Origin: Lumbricus terrestris
Lineage: Eukaryota; Annelida; Clitellata; Crassiclitellata; Lumbricidae
Direction: 5' to 3'
Length of the DNA stretch: 64,000 nt
NCBI GenBank assembly: GCA_949752735.1
Contig: OX457042.1
Coordinates: 37,027,368 to 37,091,367 of the forward strand
Notes under the pieces: model-generated
Told to the model about the DNA's origin: nothing
Databases searched by the model: none
Seen by the model: the letters and a program-made list of their open reading frames with translations, nothing else
Made by a program: the position numbers and the translations under genes
Shown: positions 28,583 to 40,795 of the stretch, one piece after another
Layout: each line of letters opens with the position of its first letter
Numbering within the stretch: position 1 is the stretch's first letter

Positions 28583-31500
28583 TAATAAGTTCTTATCAAC
28601 AGTAAGACAGGTGCATGGGGTGGATCAGTCAATATAGTGCGCTTCTACGTCGGAAATTGGTGCACTTCTTTCACAGAGGCATCCACACTGCATGCAGTGA
28701 ATTTATAAAACAAAAGGAACGCTGCCATAAAACTTTAGAGTATAGGATAATATTTTGATCTTCTGGCGACGTCATCCATGACGCAGTAAAGAACTTCTAC
28801 AAAAGTCTCTGATCCATAAAATTATCTCTTTCTTAAAATTTCAATAAGCACTCAGTCCTGGTATAATGGACGGCTTAATCAATGCCATATAGATCTACGG
28901 AGCAAGATTCATCGCCAACATAATTTCCACGGTCAGTAAATGGGACTCACGTGCATGGCTCTATGAATAGACGCGCATATGTAGTAGGCCTATATAATAG
29001 CCTGCCCTATAGGGTCCAATGAGATGACAAGGGTTTTAATCTGGATTTCACATTTGCAAGGGTGTAGCCAGCGAATCTACGGCCCTCTGACCCTATGGTA
29101 ACTCGACCCGGACCACCACGGACTACTCTTACATACATTTCTTAATGATGGGCCTATGATGCACGCCGGACCACCACGGACTACTCTCACGGACAACCCT
29201 TCTAACACAACACATTTGATCCTGATCCAATGGTAACTCGACCCGGACCACCACGGACTATTCTCATGGACAACCCTTCTAACGCAACGCAGCGCTCGTG
29301 AATAAGCTGGTGCCCTGCGCTTGGCTTTCGAGTGGCGCTTTAGAAATCTCGAGTTTACGATTACGATTACGACTAATAATATATATATAGTAGCAGTCTC
29401 CCTCCCTATCTCTAAAAAACGGACAGTTGCTTGTCTGCCTGTCACTCGCTGGTCTTTCTCCCAATCTCTTAAACCACCAATCGCACTGAGTAGTTAGGCC
29501 TATATTTGTCTCAGTACCAAAGGTTCAAGTTCAATTTAGAAACTGAGAGTCTACCCGTGTCCTCGGGTCTCAACGTACCGCGAATCGGGTACGAGATCAT
29601 GCTCATTTCACGGCCGGGTATGGATAGGGTCATTACGGGTACGTTTACCCCAATTTTACCCGCGCCAACGTACTAGACCAGTGTTATATACATACATTTC
29701 TTAATGATGGGCCTATGATGCACGCCGCACATGGTATCGGCACGGGCCCTGTGGTACGGTATCTTCTTGCACCGATGTTCGCATAACCTTAAAAACTGCA
29801 CTGGTTCATGTATACAATATAAACAGCAGGTGAAAAGAACCATCATTTTGTCAACTTTTCTGGGGAATGACATTTTGTGGGGGAGGGAGAACTTCTCCTA
29901 GAGATGTCGAGATTAAACACTCCCCGACTCCAATTAAGGTGAGATTTCAATTCCAGGCAGAAGGAAGTGTTAACATCGGGTTTATCTGCTTCATTGTCCT
30001 CCACATCATATTGAAGAAACCTCTGCACTGTGGTTGGCAAGCTGCCTTCCGTGGTCGACAGTATTCTGGTTAAAGGCAGGAAGGAGTTAGATACAAGTTA
30101 CAACGAAGGAATGAATAAATAAAATTCAGTTATTAAGCGATGAATGACATGAACGATCCGTGTGTTCATTGAATTGTATTGTATCTATAAATTTATGTAG
30201 CGCCTCTCAGATTGCATACTAATCAGAAGCGCTCCCAGTGCGTTGGACCAAGAGAGAAACGCGTGGTCTTGAGACAACGAAAAGAGTCATTTGGGCAATC
30301 ACCATGGCAGTTTAATAAGGGGCAACGCGTTGAAGGAGGTACCGTATACGTGAAGGATGATGCATCTACTGATGCATTGATGCATGATGCGCTGCAATGG
30401 GTGTATACAGGCACTCGTCCATGGAATCATTATGAACATTTAAATAGCATACGTGCATGTGTACATTTGCGTTATTCTACATGTCCTTCTCTGCTCAGCC
30501 AAGGACAGATCTGCAGGATATTAATCATTGCATAGGAGACCTTTTCTTAGTCTACAGATCAGTATGACTTTTGACAAGTGAAACGACAGCTTGAACGCAT
30601 GCACGCACGTTGGTGTCTCAACTGTCATGTTTACATGGTGAGATGGTCAGCAACAGTTTCTTCTGCGCATGCTCCTCTCTCCTTTCCCCTCACTCCTTAT
30701 CCTCTTCTTCAGACTCATCTTCGTATCCTTCTCCCTATTTCTCTCCTTAATTCTTCCTTTTTCCCTCTTTGCTGTCAACCCCCTTCCTAGCTGTCGCTCT
30801 GAATTCAGTCGCATACAACCTAACTTGTCCATCAGAATAATTTGCATGTAAATATTATCATGAATAACGTATTCTTTATCGCGCTGTTTGCCATAACTAA
30901 AATAGCCTTCTCTCGTGCACACCAGAAATCGATTTGTACGGAAAGTGTGTATTAAACCTGTCTGCAACTGTAGCCTATTGCATGGATGACTGGCAACTCT
31001 TAGATCCCACAATTCCCTGCGGATCTTCTATTCTGTGCTGTTATCGATGTTCAACGCATCCGATGATGTCAATTATTACTGAGTGTTTCTTCCATTCCTT
31101 TCTTGATCAATGCCGGATGTACGAAATCTATTGCGTACATTATTATTGACTGCCGCAGGTCAGACTCTAGAAAACATCCGCTATTTTAAGTATATCTGAT
31201 GCAGATACAATGGAACAATACACTGCTAAATGCAAGCAAACAGTGAGCTCGAGAGACCATGCACCTACCACAGCCCAATGGGGAAATATGGATGACACCA
31301 GTGGCCGCAGTGGCGCTTGTCGTCGCTCAAAACCGTCTCTCACTTTCATCGACATCTTTTGTGATGTAATTGCAGTCTCTACATTCATAGCAGCTTCAAT
31401 ACAGTAAGATGATTTCTAGCGGGCCAGACGTTACATATGTAGTGACGTTTAAATTTACATTGGCTGTAATTTAGCATAGATCCCCTAGTCATGCAATAGT

Positions 31501-31751
31501 TTTATCAACGCCTGAGTTTTAGATTTTATCATTATCGCTATTAAGATAACGATGGGACTTTATCACTAACGAATGTTGTATAGATGGAGATTTCAAGAAA
31601 TGACGATGACGATTATAATAATGATACTCGGACTTCTAACTTTAGCCTTTAGACCTAACAGCCCTATCCATAAATCTTACACTAAACTCGATGCGGCCTA
31701 CCACAATATTAACTAAAATACTACAGCTAGGTTATGCGATATGGATAATCT
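28583..31751. other. Intergenic DNA, no gene recognised
   Basis: Contains local repeats at 29097-29290, a fragment of the 5721 MITE at 29855-29922, and a reversed SINE tail near 30185-30245. ACATACATTTCTTAATGATG at 29131 recurs at about 29690. Open frames are short and unrecognised. Confidence 0.5.
29097..29290. repeat. Three partial repeats of a GGACCACCACGGACTA unit
   Basis: CCGGACCACCACGGACTACT or a close variant occurs three times (near 29107, 29167 and 29241). The last two are followed by GACAACCCTTCTAAC. Confidence 0.8.
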
Positions 31752-31759
31752 ACACCACA

Positions 31760-32030
31760 CAGGGGCGCCGTTAGGCGTACGCACTTACGCAAGTGCGTTC
31801 AGCGCGGAAAGGCAAAAAATAACAAATTGTAAATTAAAGCGTGAAATATTATAAGCAATGAAATTCTATTGAATCTACTTTAGTAGTGGACCACGTACAC
31901 TTCTCACTCACTGCATGCCCATTAAAGATCGTCATAACAGTTCATAACTTCATTTCGCGTAGTCTTATTTTGTGCAAGTTGTGCGTACAGAAAAAAGTGC
32001 GTACAGAAAAAAATCCTGGCGGCGCCGCTG
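31760..32030. mobile_element. 271-bp hAT-type MITE with perfect 8-bp target duplication
   Basis: Termini CAGGGGCGCCGTTAGG and CCTGGCGGCGCCGCTG. ACACCACA flanks both ends exactly (31752-31759, 32031-32038). Inside, GTGCGTACAGAAAAAA is repeated near the right end. Confidence 0.9.
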
Positions 32031-32570
32031 ACACCACACATGTCACACTCACACTGGAAAACAAGAAAGTGCTAATTAATAGGCGACTTACTTACCTGAT
32101 GTTGTAGGTGTAGGCATTTTAAACATGTGTTTACTTAACTTTCATGTTTTTAGATAATCCATAGTATACAAATAGGCCTGCTTGTGTCTTTGTCTGCTTT
32201 TAAAGAGGTCTACATGTATAGGCCTACTCCCAGGGGCGGATACAGAAATTTTCGAAAGTGGCCTAATAACAATTACAGGTTAATGATTGCGACGCTAATA
32301 AACCACGTCGTTAAATAGCCTAGTAGGCTAGTAGGCCGCAGGCTAGTAGGCTAGTAGGCTATAGTAGGCTAGTAGAAATGATAATAATCATAATAATTAA
32401 TATATAATTAATAATATAAATAACATTATAATATTATATTATATTGTAGGCTATACCAATGACAATGCAGCGCTAGCCTATTTATATTTACATTGGCTAT
32501 AGCCTACATGTAGTTTATATTTTTTCATTTATATTCTTTTTGTCCTCGCTAGTTCAACCGCTGAGGCGTT

Positions 32571-32724
32571 GGGTCTTTTGTATGTCCGTTTTGTCACGTG
32601 CGGACAGACCTTTTGTTCTCGTTGCTGCCGTTCTTTTCATCTACAGTGGTCGCTCTTCTTCTTCTACTGTCGGGTGGCATACAAAACAACCCCGCACCAC
32701 CCTTTGGCAAAATACAGCTTTAAA
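32571..32724 (+). pseudogene. Non-LTR retrotransposon N-terminal remnant with decayed 2A-like motif
   Basis: One frame reads LLFSLLPFF, then VVALLLLLSGGIQNNPAP, then a stop. Retrotransposons of echinoderms and some other invertebrates carry 2A-like peptides of the form LLLLxGDIExNPGP near the ORF start. This copy fits the pattern, but two key residues are changed (D to G, and the G of NPGP to A). Flanking frames show no intact ORF. Confidence 0.45.
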
Positions 32725-32834
32725 AGCTATCTTCGAAACCAAACAGCCATAAACGACGGCAGTTTCAACATCCGGCTGCAAGGCAACGAACAACTATGCC
32801 AGCGCGACCCACAATTTTTTGGTGAAGAATAACA

Positions 32835-32880
32835 CAGTTTTGATTGATTGATTGACTGATTGATTTATTGATTGATTACC
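32835..32880. repeat. GATT tetranucleotide repeat
   Basis: GATTGATTGATTGACTGATT and continuation, just downstream of the retrotransposon remnant and possibly its tail. Confidence 0.8.
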
Positions 32881-33529
32881 GGGTACATTAAGGTTGCGGC
32901 TCTGCGGGTCACACGGAAATCGTATTTAATAATGACGTCAACAATATAACACAACTAAAAATTCACGACGCAATATATTTCGCCATGGTAACGCTCTAAT
33001 CGCCGAATTGCTAAACTCTAGAGGTGAGTCGATTTGAATTTTCCTAAATATATTTGTTCAAAAATTTTGATTCTAGCGTTTTTTTCTCTATATTTTTACT
33101 GAAGTAACGAGTTTTAATGTCATTAATAAGAAGTTCGAGAAGGTGAGCGATGTTACTAGACTTTGAAATCCGTTGCTATCGAATTATTCGAATGAGAATG
33201 CAGGCAAGAGTCGCAGGACGAATGAGAAAATGACATTGCGGGTTTAAGCTCAAGAGCTTATTGCTGGTCAATATAATTTTGTGATTTAGCCGTGTCCAAT
33301 TGGGGTTTCATTAGGTGAAAACTGACTTATTTTTCAACCTGCAAATGTTACTAGACATACATGACCAATTGGCAATTGAAAACTGAATGTTCCGTATGAC
33401 AAAAACCTTCAAGGTTTACAAATCAGAAGGCGACGAAGATTATATCAAAAAGAGAATAGCTCAATGTTGGCGCCTTGTATAAAAAGGAGGTCAAATATAA
33501 TTATTTATTGCACAAACGATGCTGGTGCC

Positions 33530-33780
33530 CAGGGGCGGATCCAGGGTGCCAATCCGTCCATGGCCCCCCATTTTAGAAAATTCTTTCTTTCTCACCAGCC
33601 ATTTTGGCGTGGAAAGTGGACGTGCCCCTCCCCATCAGTTCGGCAGACCTTTTCAAAAGTACAAAAAAGTCTATGATGACTAAAAAAATTTTTAAAAAAG
33701 GTCATCAACTTTTTTGATGGAAACATGGTATGGTTTTTCTGGGAAATGCCCCCCTTCGAAACGTTCTGGATCCGCCACTG
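33530..33780. mobile_element. 251-bp hAT-type MITE
   Basis: Termini CAGGGGCGGATCCAGGG and CTGGATCCGCCACTG. The flanks GTGCC and GTGTC match at 4 of 5, again pointing to a 5-bp rather than 8-bp duplication for this terminus type. Confidence 0.8.
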
Positions 33781-33785
33781 GTGTC

Positions 33786-33842
33786 AGGTCGAAAGCGCCT
33801 CTAAGGAGTTTCTATTTGAATGGCGCTATATAAAATCAATTG
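33786..33842 (+). repeat. SINE 3' tail fragment
   Basis: AAGCGCCTCTAAGGAGTTTC, then TTGAATGGCGCTATATAAAAT, abutting the right end of the MITE at 33530. Confidence 0.55.
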
Positions 33843-34796
33843 CAATGCGCACCATCATGCCATGGACAATAATTACAGCCTATACTGACGTTAATGATGA
33901 CGTTAATTTACTGAAAACGTCATCTTTGAATCTTGATCCTGTGACGTAATCTTACACCCTTTGTTCGTTGCTAGGAAACGACCTCGAGCAAGGTTCGTTT
34001 GAGAAAACGAGTTGAAAGAGTTCAGACTAAAATGGACATTTCGAAAAGAAAATATTATTCTTCGATCAGAAGAAGTACGAAAATTAAATGTGATGAGAAG
34101 AATTGTGTCATATGAAGACACATTTTGACCGGAAAGAAATGCCATTTCGAGCAGCATCGTCATAAAAATTTCGATCCGAAAGAGAAATGTGACTGTTCCT
34201 GTTGAAGACTGAAGTCGATACGAAGTGTGAATCTTCAATCGAGTTAAGTACGTTCTTAATTTTGTCAAATTTATATTTTTCTAACTCAAAAAGAGCGAGC
34301 GATGGTGATTGAATTCGCACCGTATAAATTCTGAGCTATGACTGAGATTCAGTGGCGGCGACAGGGGCTAGGGAGTGCAAAGCCCCCCACCCCCAAGAAA
34401 GGTCGTCAGTTTTTTGCACAGGGGAAAATGAAATATTTTAAAGAGATTTCGAGTAAGCCCCCCTCTAAAAAGGTCATCAGGATTTTGGGGGAACAGGAAA
34501 ATTAAAATGTCATATCGTGAAATATTCATGTAAGTCCTATTCCTAAGATATTTATATCCGTTCAAATAATAATACGAATCCAACAATTTTTGCGAGTTTA
34601 GTTTTCAAATCTAAACTCCACTTTTACTATTTTAATAGTAAATAAAATGCAGTGAAGGGAGTATCTTATTCAATTTTCTTGTTTGGGTTGTCACAACTTT
34701 GGAAATGTTACCAGCATGTCGACGCACTAAAAAGTGCTGATACTTGAGAATCGCTGCTCTAAATTAATTAATTGTTAATCTGTTTGTTGCTTTCCG

Positions 34797-35147
34797 TTGT
34801 CGGTGGAGCGATTGTTGAAACATTTCCTATCCATGCAGATCGTTCGTTTTCGGGGATTGCAAGAAACCGTCGGGCGAATTAATCGTCATCAATCGGAAGG
34901 TGGCGATTCTTGCGACTGGAACGACATCTGTCCTATATATGATGCAAACTACGAACTGTTGCTGTCATATCAAGGATCATTAGTGTCGCCCTCCTCTTTT
35001 CTTCAGGCTTGGGACTTGCCCTGGCAAAGCACGAGCAGTGGCGGAGTTCCAACTACTAAACCGGTAGATGCAACACTAGCGCAAGAATATCTAGACGGTT
35101 CTTATGGAAATATTCCTAAAGCGGAAATACATGCAGTGATCATTTAA
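34797..35147 (+). CDS. Unrecognised open reading frame
   Basis: About 116 codons without a stop and with protein-like composition (SCDWNDICPIYDANYELLL, DLPWQS, LAQEYLDGSYGNIPKAE). There is no ATG at its start, so it would have to be a terminal exon or a remnant. It ends 116 bp before the 7.5-kb element. No family recognised. Confidence 0.25.
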   Translation: MSVERLLKHFLSMQIVRFRGLQETVGRINRHQSEGGDSCDWNDICPIYDANYELLLSYQGSLVSPSSFLQAWDLPWQSTSSGGVPTTKPVDATLAQEYLDGSYGNIPKAEIHAVII

Positions 35148-36059
35148 CAAAGATGCTAGTTAAGTCGTTTAAGTCATTCTGAAATGTGTTGCTGCATTCT
35201 ATGATACCATATCATATGCATAGATATGCTAAACCTATCTGGTGTGTTGTGTATATAGTTGAGGGCACGGGTAAAATGCTGATTTGCTGATTTGCTGATC
35301 TGCTGATCGGCCGGGGTAAAATGCTGATTAGCTAATGCTGATTGGTCAGCATTTTACCTACCAGCCAAATCAGCATATCGGTGGGTAAAATGCTGATTGA
35401 AGAATGCGGACAAATGTAAGTAAGTGAGTATGTAGTAATTAATATTTAATTCGTTTCGAAAAGCCTACCTCTCGGTATTAATTTTTAATCATAAATATTC
35501 TTCGTAATTGTTTAAAATTGAGTTAATTTTCGCTACTAGGCTATATTATTCATTCATGAAAAGATTTTCTAATAGGAATTATAGCGTCTTGCCAGGCCCA
35601 CGATCGCCGTTTCCCCAGTCACGTAGCCTACACCTCGCATATTCATTTTTAAACAATTTTAAGCATGCAAACTACGATACTTTTGTACATCCACCAGTGA
35701 GAAAACATTTCCTTATACCCAGTACGAGCCTGAACTAGTTCATTTAAAATGTCTAACTCAAATGCATGAGGGAGACCACCTCTGCAAGACATAATTATAT
35801 GCCTGTGCAATCAGTGAGCGACAACAGAATTTTAATCTCACTAAACAATTATTATAGCCTTAGCCTATAGAACACAAAAGTGACTGTTAGGCCTACTAAA
35901 GTCTACAATGAAGCCGAAGGGCGAACATATGCTTATTTTCAATATAGGCCTAGAGGTTCATATCTGGAGAAAATAAATAAGGACCATATAGGCAAACATG
36001 ATCAGAAGAAAAACTATCCACAGTATCCAGTGTAAACAGTTATTCTTTAAAAAATAGAG

Positions 36060-36387
36060 AGCAGGATAAGAGATAGAAAGACAGACAGACAGACAGACAG
36101 ACAGAACACACTGGACATACAGACATGGAAGGAGACAGACCGACAGACAAAGAGACAGACAAGCAGAGAGAAAGACACACAGACGGAGAGAGAGAGACAG
36201 AGAAAACTAAAAGAGACGGACATATAGACAGACATACAGTCTGACATACAGTCTGTACAGACAGGTAGAATGACAAACATACATAGATACAGAAAGACAG
36301 ACAGACAAACAGAAAGAGACAGAGACAGCCAAATAGGCCTAGTCAGACAAATCCGTCAGACAGACAGAAGGAGAGATAGACAAACAC

Positions 36388-36419
<32 letters not shown>

Positions 36420-36600
36420 GCAGACAGAGAGAGATGGATGGATGGATGGGTGGATGGATGGATTGATGGATGGATGGATAGACGGACAGACGGATGATCG
36501 ATCGATCGATAGATAGCCTAGATATAGAGACAGACAGACAGACAAATGGACGGACGAACAGACAGACAGACAAACAGATAGACAAATGGGTAGATAAATA
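36060..36600. repeat. GACA/GGAT/GATA tetranucleotide array, first block
   Basis: Runs of ACAG, GGAT and GATC units. All long open frames here (Cys-Leu-Ser repeats) are artefacts. Confidence 0.95.
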
Positions 36601-37087
36601 ATGTCTCAACCTTGACGCGATCTATTTTTGGAAGGCCCTGGTAGTGACGTTTTTACAGTGCGAGAAGCGTATTTCGAAAAGTTTTATTATTAAGAGCGTT
36701 AGCAATCATGGCAGATGCTATAAAAGGTATTAGATGAGAGGTTTAAGCAGACTATTTTTAGAATCGGTAGACAAACCCTGCTGACTTAATGGCTTTGTCA
36801 GACGGCGTTTGTTACAGTTGCAGCAAGGTTTCAGTTGCAGTATTTTGCTCTTGCAGTGTGTGTGTGTGTGTGTGTGGGGGGGGGGGGGCGATTGCCTGGG
36901 ACCGTCCATGACCGATCAACTGTCGGCCCTTTGCCGTCTCTTCATAATGCGCCCCGTGGGAATCCTTTGGGTGCTTCAGGGGTGTTAATAGCTTCTTACC
37001 CGTTGGCCGCTGACCCGGTGACCTTTGACCTCCTGTTTGCTTGTTCCTAGCGCTCCTAGTGCTCCTCCGCTGTTTGCAGAAGTGCTG

Positions 37088-37362
37088 TGGAAATGCTGTG
37101 ACTGTGACAGAGAGAGCTAGATAGATGGACAGATTGGGAGATTGGACATATGGATGTATGGATAGACGAAAGGATGGATAGATAGATAGATAGACGGACG
37201 GACGGACGGACGGACGGACGGACGGACGGACGGACGGACGGACTGAAAGACAGACAGACGGACTGAAAGACAGACGGACGGACGGATGGACAGACATATA
37301 GAGTTATAGATGGGTAGATGAATAGATGGGTAGATAGATGATGATGAAAGATAGATAGATAT

Positions 37363-37420
<58 letters not shown>

Positions 37421-37665
37421 CGACAGACAGACAGACAGACAGACAGACAGATAGTTTAGATAGTTTAGATAGTTTAGATAGTTTAGATAGTTTAGATAGT
37501 TTAGATGGATAGATGGATGGATAAACTGACAGGCAGACAAAATGGATGACTCGGTGGATGGATGGATGGATGGACGGATGGACAGATGAATGAATGGATG
37601 GATCTATGTATAGATGGATGGATGGGTCAGTAGGTGGGTGCATGGATGGATGGATGGGTGGGTGG
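37088..37665. repeat. GACG/GATA/GGAT tetranucleotide array, second block
   Basis: Includes (GACG)n near 37193-37242, (GATA)n near 37342-37402, (GACA)n to 37450, seven copies of GATAGTTTA at about 37450-37505, then (GGAT)n. Confidence 0.95.
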
Positions 37666-37848
37666 GCTACAACCTGCCATATGAACAAGTAGTCATTCCT
37701 CCTGATCATGACTGCAACTTGCCAAGTGAAGAAGTAGTCATGCATTACTGCTGACCATGGGAACAAGCAAGCACAGAATGTTATGACATAAGACCATTTT
37801 TTGAAGAACCAGAGTAAAGAGATGACATATGCTACTCATGTTCAGCAG

Positions 37849-37992
37849 CAGAATCTACTTCGGAAAAGAAATGTAATACAAAGGCTAAAAAGTCATTGGA
37901 TTGAGTGCACGTCATGTGTACAATGGTATCACAATGCCTGTGTTAGTGTTTCTAACAGTAGGAAAAAATACATTTGTGATAATGTGCATTTC
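37849..37992 (+). pseudogene. PHD-finger-like coding remnant inside the 7.5-kb element
   Basis: Reads WIECTSCVQWYHNACVSVS and then KKYIC, matching the second half of a PHD zinc finger (W-x2-C-x2-C-x2-WYH-x2-C). The first zinc ligands and the final C-x2-C are missing or broken. PHD fingers accompany several DNA-transposon proteins, so this may be a relic of the element's own gene. Confidence 0.45.
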
Positions 37993-38601
37993 AGTTCGTT
38001 AATTGGTCATTGCATGTTACTGTTGTACTAGAGTCATGTAACTAATTTTGGCGAAATTGTTGATATATAATATAATGTTCTTGTCAGTTAACAAATATCG
38101 AGGGCTTACAAGCAAAGGTGCAAATAATAGGTTTCTATATCATTCAGAGACATTCAAATTTGAAAGTTTGTACCTCCTGCACAATGCAAAATCTGGTGAC
38201 AACAGAATTGTGAGCACATCTTAAATAACTGCATGGAGCATGAAAACAAGATGATATGACTGCAGAAATAAATTAATTTCTTACAAAGTTTTGAAAAAAA
38301 TTACATTGGTAAAAAGCTGCAAGATATGCACCTATGCCAATAAACAGGGTTTGCACTTCTGCTTGTAAGATAGCATTAGATATGCTCCTTTGCCTGAAAG
38401 AGTAAGGTGTTGTGCACCTTTGCCAGTGAAAGGAGTTTGCGGTTCTACTTGTAAGGCATAATTAGATAGGCTATGTACCTTTGTATTGTATTTAGTCTGA
38501 AGTGTATGCATGCACCTATGGCACATAATAAGCCGCACATTTAAAACGATGTTCTCTCATGGACGAGAAACTGTGAATTATAAGTGTATTGTAGTTTGTA
38601 A

Positions 38602-38807
38602 CAGGGCTGTTTTTAAGGAATTTTTAGAACTGCACATCCTCTTCTCTCCTTTCTCGTCCTCCATGGTAAATTACTTCGAATGTGAGGAAAATGGCCTATT
38701 TTTTACTAGTTTTAACTGCACGGAACGTTACGGAAGGGCTTTTACAACTGCACGAATCCATTTAGAACTGCACATTTTGTGTAGAACTGCACGTTAAAAA
38801 AGCCCTG
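38602..38807. mobile_element. 206-bp hAT-type MITE nested in the 7.5-kb element
   Basis: Termini CAGGGCTGTTTTTAA and TTAAAAAAGCCCTG. GTTTGTAA flanks both ends exactly (38594-38601, 38808-38815). The interior repeats TTTAGAACTGCAC several times. Confidence 0.88.
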
Positions 38808-39304
38808 GTTTGTAACATTATATTTCCAGTTCATTGAAACATTCATTATCCTCGTCTTTAAGTCCTGGTTTGTATTCAACTCTTCTCAATCTCTCTTTAC
38901 AGTTTCTCTATCCATTACTCAAGATGCCCCAGGCCAATGCCCAATGACTCATCGGCTAGCAAGATACCACAACGAGCAATAATTATAATTTAAAGTTCAA
39001 AGTCAAGATTTCTATGAACTGATCCGATATTAATAAAACTATAATGCCAAATTTTAATAATTGTCACATATTTTAATATCCTTGTTAAGATGTTCTAAAC
39101 TATAGAAATAGGAAGCATTATACAACTTGATAATATTCAATAAGGTTTATAAATTTAAACTAACAGCATTACAAAAGACTGCCTCAACGTCATAGGCCTA
39201 ATAACGACTTTCTTAATAAAACCAAGGCTAAACAGTTGTGACCACCAATGATCAATGACCATGACCTTAAGTCACAGTCCTCATTTTCAGAGGTTTACTG
39301 GTAG

Positions 39305-40437
39305 TCAATAGTCGGTTCTGGCAAACGTTATTCCTCTCAATTTTTCATAAAAGTCAAAATTTAGAAAATGGTAAATCATAGGAATGACTCGATCAGTTGT
39401 TAAAAACTCGAGCAAGTCTGTTTTCGCTGCCTTGGATATGGGCAGCTGCTGTTTCGAGTAGGCCAACTTCAATTCACCTTGAATTATTAGGTTACCATAT
39501 GTGCTACCCATTTCCTAGCTGTTTGCTATTGAAACTGGCCTTGTGAGAAATTGGGTTTGGCTGGTCATTTTCATAGTAAATCATATCGTAGCTTGTCACT
39601 ACCCCCTATATTCAGGATTTATTAAGTCTAGAATATTGAAGGTGAACTTTATGCTCAGAGGCTGTTGGGTGAATAATGGTATAATAGCAACCTACGACCT
39701 AGAACAAATGAGACTGTGATTAATATAAAGATATAATTTAAAATAACATTTCAGTCAATAAATGCAATTCAAAGAAAAGAATCTTATCTACCTATTTGTG
39801 GCGTATTAATTATAATAATATTATGTGTATTTCTTATCTTTCCACATCGTCCTTCTGGTGGATGTAGAAATGCTTTTCAACTTCCGCAGGGAATGGATTG
39901 AAGGGAAAGTTGAAGAAGGTCGCGATCTTCTCACTTGCCGTCAGTCCAGATTTCTCGGTAGTTGCTTGTTCGATGGGTACTGTAGCTTGAAACAGTAACC
40001 CAGCGTGTTTCTCCTTCTTCCTCGGATTTCGTCGAGCATAGGAATTCGCCCGTCGCTCAACCGATTCTTCCTCCTCGTCTTGCTGCAAATGTTTCACCAC
40101 GGATCGCTTCAGAGTTCGATCCCAACTTCAACGTTCGACCGATTCGCAAATCGTCGCCAAGAGTCACACTGCTTCGCACAGTTCACTCGCTTCGCCTCGG
40201 AGCTTCGCTTCAAACGTCTCAAAGTTCGATAGTGGGACAAGTCGACAACGTGTCGCTTTCCACACCCATAAATCAAGTTCCAGATATTCGAATTACCAAC
40301 GAATGGCTCCGCAATTGCCGACGGACGCCATCGCTCGAAATATCTTTCCAACCCTCCTTGCTCAGCTCCTTCGATGACTGGGTATCGTTTGGCAAAATGT
40401 TTACCGTCTGCTTTCGTTAACGCTGCTTTCCGCCGCT
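39305..40437 (-). pseudogene. Broken coding frames of unknown family inside the 7.5-kb element
   Basis: Three - strand stretches look formerly coding. From 40437 to 40109: TERRKAALTKADGKHFAKRY and later YFERWRPSAIAEPFVGN. In another frame from about 40130 to 39834: KHLQQDEEEESVERRANSYA and SGLTASEKIATFFNFPFNPF. From 39511 to 39305: LPISKAAKTDLLEFLTTDRV. The change of frame near 40110 and the gaps argue for decay. I cannot name the family; the element's own transposase is the natural guess. Confidence 0.35.
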
Positions 40438-40675
40438 CCGTAATGTTTAGTCAATTGTTGTAGCGCATGTTGATTTCATTATTATTAATAATTGTTATAT
40501 TAAGCCACAAATTATGATTAAATATATTTCTAAATACGCCACCAATTATCTAACTTAATTCTTACCTATATTAATCATTATACATAGCATTGTTTAATAG
40601 GTTTTGTTTGACAAGAAGCATTCAACCGCTACATAGCTATATGTTGAACCAGTCCTCACTCCACAGTCCACAGTG

Positions 40676-40795
40676 CAGGGGCGGATCCAGGGGGCCAATC
40701 CGGCTATGGCCTCCATTCCAAATCTCTATTGGACGTGGCCCCCTCATGGTCGCCCAAAAGATTTTTTGCAGGGGTCAGTCATGGCCAGGAGAATT
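40676..40795. mobile_element. Left fragment of a CAGGGGCGGATCCAG-type hAT element
   Basis: CAGGGGCGGATCCAGGGGGC matches the left ends at 33530 and 46057; no right terminus was found. Confidence 0.55.

Noticed and set aside
37450..37505. CRISPR-like regular array
   Set aside because: Seven copies of GATAGTTTA without spacers, inside a tetranucleotide microsatellite of a eukaryotic genome.
36040..37766. Cys-Leu-Ser and Pro-Ser-Ile-His repeat proteins
   Set aside because: Translations of GACA/GATA/GGAT arrays; every frame is open.
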